This document shows, piece after piece, positions 35,455-48,830 of a stretch of 64,000 nucleotides of DNA (the stretch's first letter is position 1; each line of letters begins with the position of its first letter). Under the pieces are notes generated by a model, which saw nothing but the letters and a program-made list of their open reading frames with translations, searched no databases and was not told the DNA's origin. The stretch is taken from NCBI GenBank assembly GCA_036924285.1, contig JAYKYS010000009.1, positions 25,586,001 to 25,650,000 on the forward strand. The letters are read 5' to 3'. Both the position numbers and the translations under genes were made by a program. The stretch is from Asterella californica (taxonomy: Eukaryota; Streptophyta; Marchantiopsida; Marchantiales; Aytoniaceae).

Positions 35455-37130
35455 GGAGAGGTTTTTAGTTAAACAGCACCCGCAGACAATTATTATGCAT
35501 ACAAAGTGAGGTTTTGCTGAAATGGGGAAAAAGGACAAGCGCGTATAGTGCAAGATAAATCTGAGCTTGTAATTGGTAGAAGAAGATTTTTAGCATTTTT
35601 CTAATGTTAGAAGTGCCATAAGAATCTTTTAGTTAGCTTATACTATCAGTGATACTGTAGTCAACAAGATCAGTGGCTTGAAATATTAATTCACATGGCT
35701 TCCTTTTGTAACAGCGGCCAACACAGCAAGAACTCTGGTCCACTGTCCAGCACAACTCTAAATATAACATTCTTTCTATAAACGCGTTAAGTAAGGCATC
35801 TGCTTATACAACGTAAGTACTGCAGTGGTAATACCTTGGGTCTGGAGATACACCCGTCCCGGTTCGAATCCTCAATCCAATGATTAGAAGAAAATAATTC
35901 TATTGGGTACAGTTCACAGAGCAGGTTATCTCGTATTATTCCGTTGACTAAAAATAATAAATTTCTCAGACTGACTTACCGAGCTCTACAGAGCAGATTA
36001 AAAACAAAGAATGTCTCAGAGTGACTTAGTGGGGTATGCTTATTATTTACTTCTCACTAAAGCAGTCCATAGCAACACATGATTGGTTGAAAATAAAAAT
36101 AAATCATGTATAAAAACAATCAGATCCAAATACAATGAGTAAACTGCGATCAAGTCATTATGCGGGCAAAAGTACAAGAGTACAGCTTGAACAGCACCAC
36201 AGTCAAATTATTTCGTTGAACAGCACCCGGTAAGGTTAACTAGTCTTTATCCGATGATTAGAACCGGGATGGCAAGGAGAACTCGGGCGTAAATATTCCG
36301 GTGACTTAACATCCCGATGGTTTCCCTCCTTCAATCGATTTATTAATGTTGCGGAGGCTCTCCCGCACATGTGAACACCCAGGGCTCTTTTGCGGAAAAA
36401 AACCCTTATCAGAAAATAAACTAAAATAACAAATTGTCGTTATTCTCACTACGCATGTGCAGAGTCTCACGACATAAAAACCAGACGCTTAAATAAAAAT
36501 AAGTTGTTATTATTCTGGTTCATGTTTAGGGTTGCTTGAATTTTGCAACATGCTCCCGAAATTCAGTTCCGTTGACTTCGACGTAAATAACAATTTAATT
36601 CAGTGTCTACTTTTGCCTTAATTTTCCACTCGACCTAACTATTCCGGTGGCTAAAGCTCCTAATTTATTAATGTTGCGGAGGCGTCCTCGATATTCCATT
36701 CCGATGATCCAGAATAATAACAACTTAATGTTATTTAAACATCTAGTTCTTTTGAGAAGGTAAATTCCGATCCAGAACAACATTTCTGTACCCCAGTCTT
36801 CACACGTGTGAGACTCACACTTTTGCGTGGTGAGAATAACAACATATTGTTATTTTAGTTTATTTCCTGATTCAGGTTTTTTTTTCCTGAAAGAGCCCTG
36901 GGTGCTCACACGTGCGGGAGAGTCTCCGCACATTAATAAATTGGTTCGAAGAGGGAAACCATCGGGATGTTAATTCATCGGAATACTTATGCCCGAGTTC
37001 TCCTTGCCATCCCGGTTCTAATCATCGGGTAAAGACTAGTTAACTCGGGTGCTGTTCAACTAAATAATGAGACTGTGATGCCGTTCAAGCTGTACTCTTG
37101 TCTGCGGGTGCTGTTTAACTAAAAATCTCC
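35455..37130. mobile_element. Foldback/TIR element with interrupted left arm
   Basis: Terminal inverted repeats are perfect over 28 bases (35462-35489 against 37098-37125). The inner arms 36175-36525 and 36705-37100 pair over most of their length with small gaps, leaving a loop of about 180 bp. The left arm is split by about 685 bp (35490-36174), absent from the right arm. If the ends are GGAGA/TCTCC, a 5 bp duplication AAGAA flanks the element (35450-35454 and 37131-37135). No transposase frame is present, so it must be non-autonomous. The superfamily is not recognisable. Confidence 0.75.
35800..35900 (+). mobile_element. tRNA-derived SINE-like sequence inside the foldback arm
   Basis: GTACTGCAGTGGTAATACC (A-box-like, from about 35817) precedes a textbook B-box GGTTCGAATCC (35861-35871) by about 40 bases, then a short A-rich stretch. 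The arms of a real tRNA cloverleaf do not pair, so this is read as a SINE head or tRNA pseudogene within the sequence that split the foldback arm. Limits are approximate and no target duplication was found. Confidence 0.5.
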
Positions 37131-37135
37131 AAGAA

Positions 37136-39480
37136 GGATATAGATGGGTCCGCAACCCAGGGTTTAGCAATTCGCTGTAGGGCCACTTAAGGTCCCTTTC
37201 CACTGCTCGACTATTTCGCTTATCAGGAAAGGTAATAAGAGACGCCTTCTCACAATGTTAAATTCGTTAGTCTTTGGAATCATAGCTTGAATAAAGCATC
37301 TCCATTATTTTGGGGACGAGGTACTTCGACCAAGCTCTCCGTCTATTTCGGTGACTATGGTTGTGACATGTATCCTCCCTTATCCACGTTCATTGGTTCA
37401 TTGGAGTAACGGACGCGATAACATTTTCGACTTCAAGTGCATGTGTTGCAAGTCTTGCAGCTGAAATATAGTACCATAGCGAACTCGCATTCCATAGTGA
37501 TTTCAATTTGATACAAATTTGAGGTGAAGTGTCGAGATTAGACTGCATGGACGTTACGTTAAAACCGAAACCAAACGTTAAGCGTTTCAAAGAGAAATCT
37601 TAAACCAAACGTCATGCACTTCAAAGAGAAAATACGATCAACCATAGCATGTCAGTTCTCCAAATCATAACTCTAATGTGCACATTAGAGTGAGATCCAT
37701 AATCCACCGTATTTACTTGGAGAAATGAGCATGACATTTAACGTATAAGAATGCAACGAGTTTGAGCGCATGGACCCGCTGAATGATCCAATGTCCGGTA
37801 TGGTCATTGATGCTCGACCGTTCAAGGAATCTGCTGCATGCAATCAAGATATTGTTTTGTTCACCTTTTCTCTCATGTGCATTCATTCGTAGCGTTAAGA
37901 ATGTAGAGTTGTGCATGTAGGGGCAGTGGCTTCGGTCCCTCATAAGGCATATGATGTGAATTTCTACATCGATGTGAATCTTTTATCTTTTGGATTTTCA
38001 AACATAGATGACAACATTTCTTCGCATCATGTCTTTATGTTCATGTTCTCGCTACGCTGAGCCATCTGACACTTTATTAGAATTGAATTTTACACATCAG
38101 TTTTTATTAGCTTTTGCTAACACTCTTAAGGAATCTAACACCATTGAGTAAAACATGCTCTCCACTGTTGAATGTATGTTCGTGATCACTTGGACTTGCA
38201 CTCTCCTATAATACATATCTTGAGAGCATGAAACATGCACATTCTTCGAAGCCGACTGATGTTAGTATCTTGTTGTATTTCCTCAAGACTTAGTTCAATC
38301 TGTTAGGAATTTATCGTATGAACTGCCCATTGTAACATAGAGAAGTTTGTCGTGGATGCACGATCTATATATCACCATAACTCCTTCTTTGATATTTTCA
38401 GTTGAATATCAACTCACCTTCTGAATCAACGTAGGTTGCAGTGCCCTCACTTCAAGGATTAAAGTAAAATCTGGAACTCCTGGAGAGATCATGTTCGGTT
38501 GGTGGACTGAAAATAATATGGAAGGAACTATTCGGTTGTACGTTCGAGTGACTGCATTACATTTTTCTTGAGTTTTACTGCCTTGAGATGCCAAGTTGAA
38601 CAAAATTTACCATGTATTATTAAAAGTGATGCATTGAGACAAAATTGTCTGGCCATGGTATTCATCTTGTTGGACATGGTCATGTGACTTCATGTAGTCA
38701 CCAAGTCACGTTTGATCGCTTATGACAAGATCTTGAACAATGCAACTTAAATCAATGTCATCTTGTGAACTATGTATTTACTCTATCTACTTATATAATA
38801 TGTGCTATTGTTCCATTGTGACTATATATGTCAATAATACGTATCGAGTTTCACTCTATATATGCTTCACTGTAGTTTCATGCTCATGCTTTGCACTTAA
38901 CTCGCTCGATTGGCATACAAGAAATATGGACCCTCTTCAAGAATATAATGTTTATGATAGTCAAGCAAATCTGTTCGTGGCTGAGAATCCAAACAAGAAA
39001 AGAGCTATGGGAGTTTCCTTTGAGCGGGACAAGGGAGGCTCTCCCACTGAACCACCAATGAATCCATTTGTTATCAACTTGCTGCCTTTGTCTTCAGATA
39101 ATAGTCGACATGGATGGGAGTCTTATGTCAGTGTGACTTTTCTCGAAGCCAAAAGAGAGCAATGGCTCGACTCATTATATAACTTTAATAGATAATGTAC
39201 GTTGACGTTTGGACAAAAGTGTGAGCCATGGATAAGCTTAGAGCCCAAGACATTACTGTAGATGGGAAGCAAGCCAAATCGAAATGGGATAGTATGCTCG
39301 TTCTGAGAATAGACATTCCAAGCTATGAGTAATTGTGACCGTAGGGCAAATGATCTATCACCTCACTTTGAGAAACAATGATTTGACATTCTAGACGTTC
39401 TCGTGTTGTTCAATGTATAAGTGTGGTGGTCTGTTTTTGTACATATGCATCGATCATGCAAGAATATGCTAAATAGATGT
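37136..39480. other. AT-rich sequence without a recognised gene
   Basis: The longest open frame is 38740-39195 (151 codons, plus). Its second half (from MDPLQEYNVYDSQ) has balanced composition and could be an exon or Gag scrap, but I recognise no family. Nothing else supportable. Confidence 0.4.
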
Positions 39481-39484
39481 TACG

Positions 39485-39840
39485 GTGATGTTTTGACATA
39501 TTTTGCTATACACATGTGTTTCATGAGGAAGATAATAAGATACATGTTAAATTCACTTTTACATACTTCTCAAAGATCCATTATATCTTAGTGTGTTTTG
39601 TAAATAACCAACGTTGTTGTTTCTTGTGATCAGTAGTTTAGCTAAGATGCGCCCAGTAGGTAGACTTGTCAAGGCTTTCATTTATATCGACAAGTATTTT
39701 ATGGTTACAAATGACTTAGATCAGCTCCGAACATTTATTATGGTCGAAGAAAGCTATGTATATCACTAGAAGACTGAAACAAAAATCTTTAGTTTCTCAT
39801 TGAGGATTATTTTTGGTAAAATTTCCAAAAGTATCCCTTA
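39485..39840 (+). repeat. Dispersed repeat, plus copy (inverted partner 56540-56905)
   Basis: It aligns with the reverse complement of 56540-56905 through shared phrases such as TTACGGTGATGTTTT, TTTCTTGTGAT-AGTAGTTTAG and CAAAAGTATCCCTT. It may be part of an old LTR; a similar but weaker stretch occurs at 21.55-21.9 kb. Confidence 0.65.
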
Positions 39841-39977
39841 GGTTTCAGATCGACCCCACGGTTGTTACAGAGGTGATCTGGACAACTACAATGTATCATT
39901 GGAAAGCTCTTTTCGCTGGTTTGCATAGAAAATTGAAAATTTGTCAACTTGAGGTCAAGAGGACGAAGATATGCCCA

Positions 39978-40550
39978 ATTGAAGCTCAAGTAGTCAATTT
40001 TAAAGTGTTCATATTCAAATAGCCATAGAACGTGCTGTAGAATTTATCCAAAGGAGATTGAAGTGGGATTGAGAAGCACTTGACAGTTTGATAATTGCGG
40101 ACTCATTGATCAACTGATTTGAGTTCAAGTAAACAAGAGTATCATCAATTGAAATTTGAGTAGTCGGTTTTTTAATGTGCATATGGCGATGCATGCAAAG
40201 GATATAAGTCTGCAGAGGTGAAAAATGACATTTCCAAGTTTTTTTTCAAATTAATCGAACACGATGTGTGAGTGATCTAAGAGAGATTGAAGTGAGGTTG
40301 GAAAGCTCTTGACGAGTTGATAAGTATAGACTCAATGATCAACCGATTTGAGTCCAGAGTGATATCATCGATTGAAGTTCAAAGAGTCAATTTCTGGATG
40401 TCCATGTTCAAGTAGTCATAGATATCGCTGTAGATTTTATATGACGGAGATCAAGACAAGGTTGGAAAGATGGGATCGAGCTGGTGATATTGGTAAATAT
40501 TTTCAGTTGATGTGGACTTGGGAAGATCAAGAGACGACCAATTGAAGTTA
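39978..40550 (+). repeat. Diverged tandem array, about 160-230 bp units
   Basis: Three units start near 39978, 40148 and 40382, each opening AATTGAA/ATTGAAG and carrying GAGATTGAAGTG or GGAGATCAAG, a G(A/G)TTGGAAAG-type phrase and a GATCAA-TGATTTGAG segment. Copies are strongly diverged. Confidence 0.6.
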
Positions 40551-41869
40551 TGGTTTACAAATTATGAGTAAACGATGATACATTTAAGAATTATGGACCA
40601 TTTCTTTGTTTTTTAGATGAATCTGATCCCAATCTCTTGTGAGTGTACTTAGTGAATGCTTTCTGATGTGAGTTGAAATCTCATGCTGATCTGAACCTCA
40701 AAGGTCAAGATATAGCCGATTGAAATTTCTACGACATTGAAATTTACAGGTTTCATGGTAGTTTTGCACTTAGCTTGTAGCTTGCTATTTGTTTGACAAG
40801 AGAGTCAAGACTTTGCAAAGGAGAACATGTGAATGCAATCTATTATCTGACAAAGTGTTAGGAGAGTGCATAGCCATAACTGTCTCTATCGAGTCCCAAA
40901 GTTTGCTAGAAATATTTTTACTCCCATCCTTATATACTCATGGTCCCAACAACCTCACAGTTGAGCACAACAAGAAGATTCCGTCCTTTCCCAATAGCCG
41001 CTTTTGCTTTATGGCATATCTGGTGCTTCCATTGAGAGCTTTTTGGGGTGATCATTTGTGCTTGTTGAGTCATGTGAAGGAGAGATGGATCGTAAGAGCG
41101 CAACTACTATTGCTGATGTCTCTATGTTTATTGCAGCACCTATGACTACAATGACGACAATCATTTGGTATGGATACTAATGAGATCTTAAAGATGCTTG
41201 CGGTTCTAGTTCAACAAAAAGGTGAGTTGAAATCTACGAAGACGTTGCAAGCAATTGTGAATAGACGTGAAAGATTTGAAGGTAGAGATATTTCTATATG
41301 TTTTCGTGAATACAAAAGAGAAATGGAGTTGGTTAGAGTAAATAACGCGAAGATGATAGCCCTTTGAGTAAGTTGTGATTCTTGAGTTCCAGAATCAAGT
41401 GAAAGATGTACATAGAAGAAATCTTGGTGTATGGATGAGTTTGGGACGAGCTCTTCGAGAGGAGTTTCTTGAAGAGGATTATTAGAGGATTACTATGAGA
41501 ATGTTTCTAGACTAGGTTGAGCAACCTCAAGTGCTCTGAATGATTTGATCATTGAATAGATCTCTTTTGAATGAATCTTCACAATCTTATTCGTATCATC
41601 CCATCCAATAAATGCAATCCCTCGCAAAGGATCCTCCAATTCATCCTTCTCATAAACACCAACATTCATCACTTTCTATCTCATCCAACTCTCTCAACAT
41701 CAATTCAACCTCACCCAAATGTTTTTGTTCTTTTCTTCTCAATGCTTTAACCTTCTTGTAAACAACAATCCAACACTCTAAAAACTTGACAAACCCTGTA
41801 CAAAAAACACTTTCTCCTTCAAGCGATGGTACCTTCTCCTACACACCACTACAATCACGCTCTATAGTC

Positions 41870-42754
41870 GTACTTAACGAAAATCTTTGAACTATTCACT
41901 CATCCTTGGAAGCGGTGTCTCCCTTAGACGATCTCGATTGTGCTTATGATTTGACGGTACAATCAAAAACTATACCGTCCTCTTCTCATCTTGACTTCGG
42001 ATCTTAGCATAAGCAGATCCGTCGTCTAGAACTCTCGTCCTCATTCGAGTTGCTGTGATGAAAGATTTTCCAAGGATGAGTGAGTACGAGATTGCTTCCT
42101 AAACAAATAAATTTTGCTCAATAACAAAGTCACCTATCCGCACTCTAACATCTAGACAAGCTCCATATAGATCTCCTCTTGTGTTGTTGGTTGCTTTATG
42201 ATCCACTCATGTTTTGTTTCAATAAGTCACTTCTTCCTCTTGTACAACTCATTCGACATGATGTTGATTTCTGTTCCATGATCAATCTGAGCAATCATCA
42301 ACTCATCCAAATCTCTGATCCTCACTAGTGTCTCTGTCGTAGCTCGAGCTCAGTGACTGTGACTGTAATGACTTGAGCTTTGCTTCTCATCCTCCTCTTC
42401 AGCTTCAAAATGTACTTGGTGTCTTCGATCTCTTTCTTCTTTTGAAGAATGTACGTTGTACTTTGCAATCTCTTTCTCCTTATCTATAGACACCTTAGTA
42501 TCTGAAGCATACGATAAAACAATCTCACCCGTAATATGTCGCTTTTATTTGATGATGTTGATGATGACATCATGAAACTCACGCTTAGCAATGTCCAATA
42601 CCTCCCTTAAGATAAACTCCACATTCACATTTAAAATATGATCTTCCAAGACTCCCTTATAGTTGCAGCCTCGATATCCGACTCTGTGGCTCTTTTGCTC
42701 TCTCTTTTGATGGAGAAAGAACATCATCCATAGATAGATTTTCAGCTCTCGCAT
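41870..42754 (-). pseudogene. Ty3/Gypsy protease region relic (second family)
   Basis: Minus-strand reading gives REVLDIAKREFHDVIINI, then DELMIAQIDHGTEINIMS and later TRVLDDGSAYAKIRSQD. The middle part has the retropepsin layout, with Asp-His-Gly replacing the Asp-Thr/Ser-Gly active site, and the last phrase is typical of the link between protease and RT. Several stops interrupt it. It differs from the chromovirus at 13-20 kb, so it is a separate lineage. Confidence 0.55.
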
Positions 42755-44140
42755 ACTTTCTCTCGAGACTCGAGGCCCCTTCAGTCCCGAGAGAACAATC
42801 TAATTCATTGATTGTTCTCTCTAAATTATTTTTTAAATTTTTCGAATCTCTTTATTATTTTTTCTTGTTATAATAGAAATTTATTTCAATAAAAAATTTA
42901 TCATCTTTACTATATTATAGCATTATATAACTCCTCCAAATGTCTTGTCCGGATAGGTCGAGATGCCTCGATGGTCAGTCAAGAGTCTGTTCTCTAGGAT
43001 TATGGAGTTACTAAGCATGTTTATTACACTTTTTTTTGTTAGGACATATACATCACACATGGTTTTGTAAAACGTTTAACTGTCCCAAAGTATGTGTTTG
43101 TTACTAAAAACATATAAGTATACATAAAAAACAATTTTAAATTTTATTTAATATGAAATAGATGGTCAAAGAAATATGACTATAAAAATTAACAAGATCA
43201 TCTGACTTCACATTACTGCTTGTCTTTAGTGCAATTGTTCTTTGCGTCTAAGTTGAACAATATGATTATCTTGATGATTTTCATTCCTACATGTAAATAA
43301 ATTCTTTAATTTCAAAAGATCGATCATTTATTAGTCACATATGAACTACTTATTGCTCTTAATCTTAATTAGAAATATAGTCATATATTTTATCAACCAA
43401 ATATGTGAATATAAACAATGTAATGGTGACTATATCGAAGGAGTTTTACAGATGAAAAATTCATTCGCAAAGAAAGTGTGCTTATATCGTGTATGTGACT
43501 ATTTTGCATGTGATTATAACTAACTAGCTTCGGTTGTATGGGTGTTTTTTTTTTTTTAGTCTGAGGTTATAACAAATTGATAAATGAGAAGAGAAATGCA
43601 AAAAGTTGCCATATTAAGAATAAAAAAGTAAATAATTTACTATATATACACCCACATTATCAGAAAGGAAAAAGATTCATTTTAACATTCTCAAATCTTT
43701 GTGTTTTTACTTTTCCGGAAAATTGTCATTAAGTTATACAAATATACGGTAATAAGGATGATGTAGTTGCAAGAATAAGCAGTCGACGCTGAGTACACAT
43801 TATATATAAGTTCACTGAAGATTCATGTGTAAGATAGGAACTTTATAAAAATTAGTGTTGATCGGTAGATAATGCAGACCTTTTTCTTTTTCTATCTATT
43901 TCTATTCGCTCTCTCATAATTGAAGAAATACAACATTCACGCAACTGATTCTCCAGGAAGAACAAGTGAAATCTCGTTTCATTAGATGCAGGAAACCCTT
44001 AAAAAGTATGGTATAGGATAATTCTACTAACTTTGACATTTTTCCAAGGGACCAGCCCCACTCTTTATTGACCACTCACGAGGAGATAGGACGACTCGAG
44101 TTCACGTCAACTTTTCTCCATAATAGCTGTAGTGGTTGCA

Positions 44141-44240
44141 TGCATATTCACCTCTTCCAAGTTCGGAAGAGGGAAAAATATGCAAACGTGTTAATTTATG
44201 CACTAACCTTTCGTCTTGGAAGAGTTAGTGTATAAATTAA
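44141..44240. repeat. Two-hairpin dispersed repeat, copy 2
   Basis: Hairpin one is 44141-44182: TGCATATT with AATATGCA outside, CCTCTTCC with GGAAGAGG inside. Hairpin two is 44191-44240: arms TTAATTTAT-CACTAAC and GTTAGTG-ATAAATTAA. It is homologous to 4628-4730. Confidence 0.75.
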
Positions 44241-44472
44241 CATTAATAAAAAACAATATTTATATTCTCTTAATGCAAATTACTTTATACAACGAAGGAG
44301 ATACTTCTCCATCCTCTACTTATAGATACAATAAGAAATAAAACAATAGATTTAACTTTAGTAATTTAATTTTAACTATTTAATAAAATATTAAATTTAG
44401 TATCTCTCCATTTTCCAGTCTGTTTGGACTCAACTGCATATCTGATTATTATTTTTAAATTGAAGCTTGTCA

Positions 44473-44572
44473 AGAGTTAGGTATTTAATTAAACCTCATG
44501 CATATTTGCCTCTTCCGTAGTAAGATGAATATTCACGGGTGCTCACTTTTTGCATGCAAAATGCAAGTGTAC
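44473..44572. repeat. Half-site related to the hairpin repeat family
   Basis: GTTAGGTATTTAATTAAAC is followed by a second CATGCATATTTGCCTCTTCC (also at 44138-44158 with two differences) and GGGTGCTCACTTTT. The first and last phrases recur at 61476-61508. Together with 44141-44240 it may mark the two ends of one 430 bp element. Confidence 0.5.
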
Positions 44573-45444
44573 AATAACACTACGTAACCACTTAGAGTTT
44601 CCACCTAGCTCTCCTAATCTTCTTTTCTAAGAGGTTTGTTCACTACAAGAATAACCTCTTATATGTGATCTATCGGATGACTTCCACGAAATAAATAAAC
44701 TTAAACATTATATTAGAAAATAGTCAATAATGCGTATAAGATTACTTAAAAGATCTATAAATTTCAGAGAAAACATTAATTAGGTTAGTCAAATAACATT
44801 AACAGACATGGAATATAGCTGAAAATATTGTTCTCACCTTACTCTTCTCTTACACACTTTATATGAGAATCTCAATAATGGACTCAACGACCTTTAACCT
44901 AACAAGCAACTTTGAGCAACACAGATTAATTACTATACTATCACTCTAATTAACTTGAGAGTTAAGGTTCGAAAATCTTACCTAACTTCAATACATCATG
45001 TTCCATCATTCATGTCATCCACACGTGTGGCTTAAGCAGATGAATTATTATATTATATCTCAATAATAAAGTATGTATAATAATTAAACATAAATTAATA
45101 AAAGAGTGTTTATTTACAAATGAAGTACAAATAGAGAACTGGTTAGGAAGAAAATATACAATAACTGGACGAGTTGGGTCTCCATAATTTATCTACACAT
45201 CAGACATGAGGATGTCGAGATGCTTACATACATATGAGTGTCAAGATGCGGTATCGATATGAAATCATAATAAGTTTCAATATCACAATAATGAACCTAA
45301 TCCCACAGCAAATATAGAGTTGGAGTCCATACACTCTACTACATTTCACACCTCAGTTATGAAGAGTTTTTAATCGTTCATTAGTTTTGTTATTTTTAAT
45401 TATTTTTATAGTCTTACAACGAATGAATGATACATCAGAAGCAT

Positions 45445-45935
45445 GTATTTCATTACGTCTCATCCTGACTCAAATGAATACAACGCAATCTTTGTGATAG
45501 TTGACCGGTTTAGCAAACTAACGAAGTTTACCTCGACCTTGAATATTGCAACAATGTTCACGACTTCTCGGTTGTTTCTCGATACTTGATGACGTTCACA
45601 TGGATTACCATGGAGTATTATTTCAGACCGAGACTCGAAGTTCACAAGTGTCTTTTAGAAACACCTATTCCAAAAGTTGGGGACTAAGTTAAAGTTTAGT
45701 ATCTCTTTTCATCTCGAAATAGATGGACAAACGAAACGAGTTAACTCGGTTTTGAATCAATACTTGAGGATTATGTTAGCACGGACCAAAGTGATTGGAC
45801 GGAGTGGCTTAGTCTTGTTGAGTATTGCTACAAGTCCATGAAACATTCAAGAACCGATGAATCTCCTTTCTTGTTGACTTACAAACGTGAGCCAGAAGGG
45901 CATCTTGACATGACTTGGAGGGAGTTCTACGTTAT
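45445..45935 (+). pseudogene. Integrase-core fragment of the chromovirus family
   Basis: It matches nucleotides 17812-18295 of the intact element with many transitions, stops and small deletions, covering the integrase core from just after the first catalytic Asp region to the DGQT-ER region. Both ends switch abruptly to unrelated DNA and no LTR is attached, so it is an isolated fragment. Confidence 0.8.
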
Positions 45936-46149
45936 CGAGTTGAGAGTTTTCCTTGGAAGGGCAGAACCTTCTGACTGTGATATGATCTTGAAGGATGTGT
46001 TCAGTCTACTCAGGGAAGCGTTGGGCTTCAAGCTATGGTTGCTTACTACAGAGGTAGGCTTCAGATCAAAAGGGAACACTATAAACACTCACTCAGGTCG
46101 GATGGACCCTCCAGTATGTTCAGGAAGCGAAAGTCAGGTCAGACAAGCA

Positions 46150-47256
46150 GTAATAAGGTCAGACAACAAACTTTAACAGTCAAGAATCAGAAACATAAGG
46201 TGGTTTAGACTTCAGAATTTCTCTTACATGTAAATGAGGCCCTATTGACCACTCATACGAAGTTTCAACTTGAGATCAATTCAGAGCACTGAGATATGGG
46301 TAGAAACGTTTTGAGCAGAGAAATTATGGCAATTTCTGATACCCCGACAACTATTTCGACTTAGAACAGAGAATTGGCTCGATCACTTTCGAAGATTCTT
46401 ATAGAATTTGCAGTTCACAGCTTGCTGAACACCCCTGTGAAGTTGAGCCTCCTGATTGTACAGAATTCCAGATCTCACTCTCTGAAGTTGATGCTCCAGA
46501 TTGAGAGCTTTTCGGATCCCCTATGCTTCAGCGGTCGCCCTGAATTACTCACATACTCAATTGACATGAAAATTTGAGGATAGTTTTAGCCCTACTGACA
46601 GTGAACGTGACCACGAAGGTTTGAAGGGATTTTCTCAAATCTACTGCAATTGACACCGAAAACCTCAAAATCAACAGAAGTGCTGCAATTCTGACACAAA
46701 TCGAATTTAAATAAGCCATAACTCCTTCTTTATTGCTCCAAATCGATCAAAAATTTCACTGACAGTGACTGGCACGACGAGATCTATCCCCATGTGTTGT
46801 CAGATTTTGTAATCTCTTCACCAAATGCTCGAACTCCACTTAAGACCCCTATTACTAAGTTTAGTAGTACACAAAGACAAAATTGGACCAATGGGAGTTC
46901 ATAGCTTCACTCCCCTGTCCTTTTGTGTCCCAAACCACGTGCTGACTTAATTTTGCACATAGGCTACCACGTCAAGCCCCTAAAGTGCCAACGTAACCCC
47001 TAAACTACATGCGAAGACATGTAAAGCGACACGTAGTCTTGAAAGATAACCTAACCTCGCTAGGAAGCATGCATGGGCGACATGTAATTACAACCCATGA
47101 GCTTAACTCCATCTGCATGGTAATCAACCTACTAAGACTCAAAATATATAACATCCTCCAATGTCGACTTCCCTGAGGTCTTAACTTCACTCAGAGAGAC
47201 TAACGTCTGACAGAGAGGTGAATTATTTACAATGTAAAATGATTCACATCACGACA
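46150..47256 (-). repeat. Probable 3' LTR of a second Ty3/Gypsy relic
   Basis: On the minus strand a purine tract (complement of 47257-47271) is followed at 47256 by TGTCGTGATG, the expected LTR start, immediately downstream of integrase coding sequence. The other LTR end is not defined; 46150 is a guess based on a change in sequence character. Confidence 0.35.
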
Positions 47257-47274
47257 TCCACCCCCTCCAAACGT

Positions 47275-48070
47275 GCACATCCTCTGGCATGTGCCAACCT
47301 CTTCAGTCTTCTGTTTGTTCTTCATCATCGTCACTCTCCTCCGCCTCAGCCTTTTCAGTAGTCGAGTCGTCTTCGTCCCTTGGCATCCTCTGCTCAAACT
47401 CCAAAAAATTGAACAAATCTACTGATCCTCCATGTTGTTTGAACAACTTCACTCGTTTGCAAGCCACAGATAGTTTCAAAGGAGTACCATCTCACTCACG
47501 TAAACTGTAAGTGACATTCTCATAAACATCTAGCACAACATAAGGCTCGAACCATCTTCACGAGAACTTATGAAGTGTTTAATGTTGGTTCTCCAGCGTG
47601 CTATCAAACACCAGAACCCAATCACAACACGTATTGACTTGGGTCGTAGTCGGTGAGTCTTGTCAAAACGCTCTTTGTTTCTGACTCGAACCACCTTCAG
47701 TTTCTCTTGCGCCTTAGCAAGATCCTCTTTCCTTCGCTCCAACTGCCTAGTTCGTAAAGCAAGGAGTGAAGTATGATCTATACCATCTTCCCACGATAGC
47801 GTGGCCCACGTAAGAAAGTCATCCTCAGCAGGCATGATTTGCTTCTGTCCCAACATAAGCTCAACTGACATATAGCCAGTCGTGGTATAGTGTTAGTTCT
47901 ATCAGCCCATAAAGCAAATGGAAGTAGTCTCGGCCATTTTCTAGGCCTACCATCACATGCTTTTACTAAAGCGTGAACAATAAAAGGGTGTCCTCGTTCA
48001 CTCTTACCAATGTCCTATGGATTCATGGCAATAGTAAGGCGAAGCTTTACTCCATAACGAGCAAAGAACA
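47275..48070 (-). pseudogene. Ty3/Gypsy integrase C-terminal relic (second family)
   Basis: Minus-strand reading gives RYGVKLRLTIAMNP, GHPFIVHALVKACDG, then LERRKEDLAKAQEKL and NKERFDKTHRLRP, then KRVKLFKQHGG. This is the end of the integrase core and the post-integrase region of Ty3/Gypsy Pol. There is no chromodomain; an acidic tail follows. At least three frame breaks or stops are present. The fragment ends at 48070 in unrelated sequence. Confidence 0.65.
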
Positions 48071-48334
48071 ACCTGGTCGTATGATGAGACTGAACGAGTT
48101 GTTGAGAGAATTTGATCAGAGATATTGACAACTTTCAACGCTTGAGCGTATAACCTTGGATGCTAGAAAGATCGAGCATTTCTTATATCGATGATGTCAT
48201 GACATATCGGTTATATTTCATGTTAGCAAATTGATCGATTGAAGGAGATGTTACTAATGATTAGAGGAGAGTCGATGATTGTTTTAAGGAGACAGAGACG
48301 AGAAAGAATAGTCACACAAAAGTGATCACTCAAC

Positions 48335-48830
48335 CTTACGATGTTTCTCAAGTGCAATATCCTCTAGCTCCACCTCTTATATTTGTTATTTCGGCAATAG
48401 TCCATATGATGCTAGCTATGTCGGTCTATGCATAAAGAGTGCATGTTCAGCGACTTGTAGACAACCAGGTCAACAGAACCAGATTGAGTATATGATCCAG
48501 CAAATGCGAGAGCTAAAGACAAAGTTGGCTGGTTTGTAGAGAGAGTAGCAACCAACGCAAGCAGCTGCACGTCTGGAAGGTGTTCCTGTTCGTAAGTGTG
48601 TCTCATGTGACAATCTACATCATCTTTGAAGAGACTATCAAGAGCTTATGGTTGCTTTACTAGATGGTGTGGTTCACTGCCAGAATGGTAGATTACATCT
48701 TGCTTTTATTGGGAGCCATTGAGTCACAATTTGGACAAGGAGGCATGAAGAATCTATCTCAAATTGCTGCTACTGCGATAGTTATTGCTTTAATGATACT
48801 ATCAGCAAATACTTATGTTTAGGTTGAACA
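48335..48830 (+). pseudogene. Gag-like relic with a CxxC knuckle
   Basis: Plus-strand reading in one main frame gives IQQMRELKTKLAGL and, after stops, CVSCDNLHHL and DYQELMVALLDGVVHCQNGRLHLAF. The arrangement resembles the end of a Ty3/Gypsy Gag with a degenerate zinc knuckle. It is short and interrupted, so this is a weak call. Confidence 0.3.

Larger units (their letters stand above)
42755..45440. other. Very AT-rich sequence with hairpin repeats
   Basis: No gene recognised. A T-run lies near 43543-43557. The two-hairpin repeat and its relatives occupy 44141-44560. Short open frames such as 43341-43523 look random. Confidence 0.5.

Noticed and set aside
35815..35890. A true tRNA gene near the GGTTCGAATCC box
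   Set aside because: The T-stem and acceptor arms do not pair and no anticodon arm is convincing; read as a SINE head or tRNA-derived remnant.
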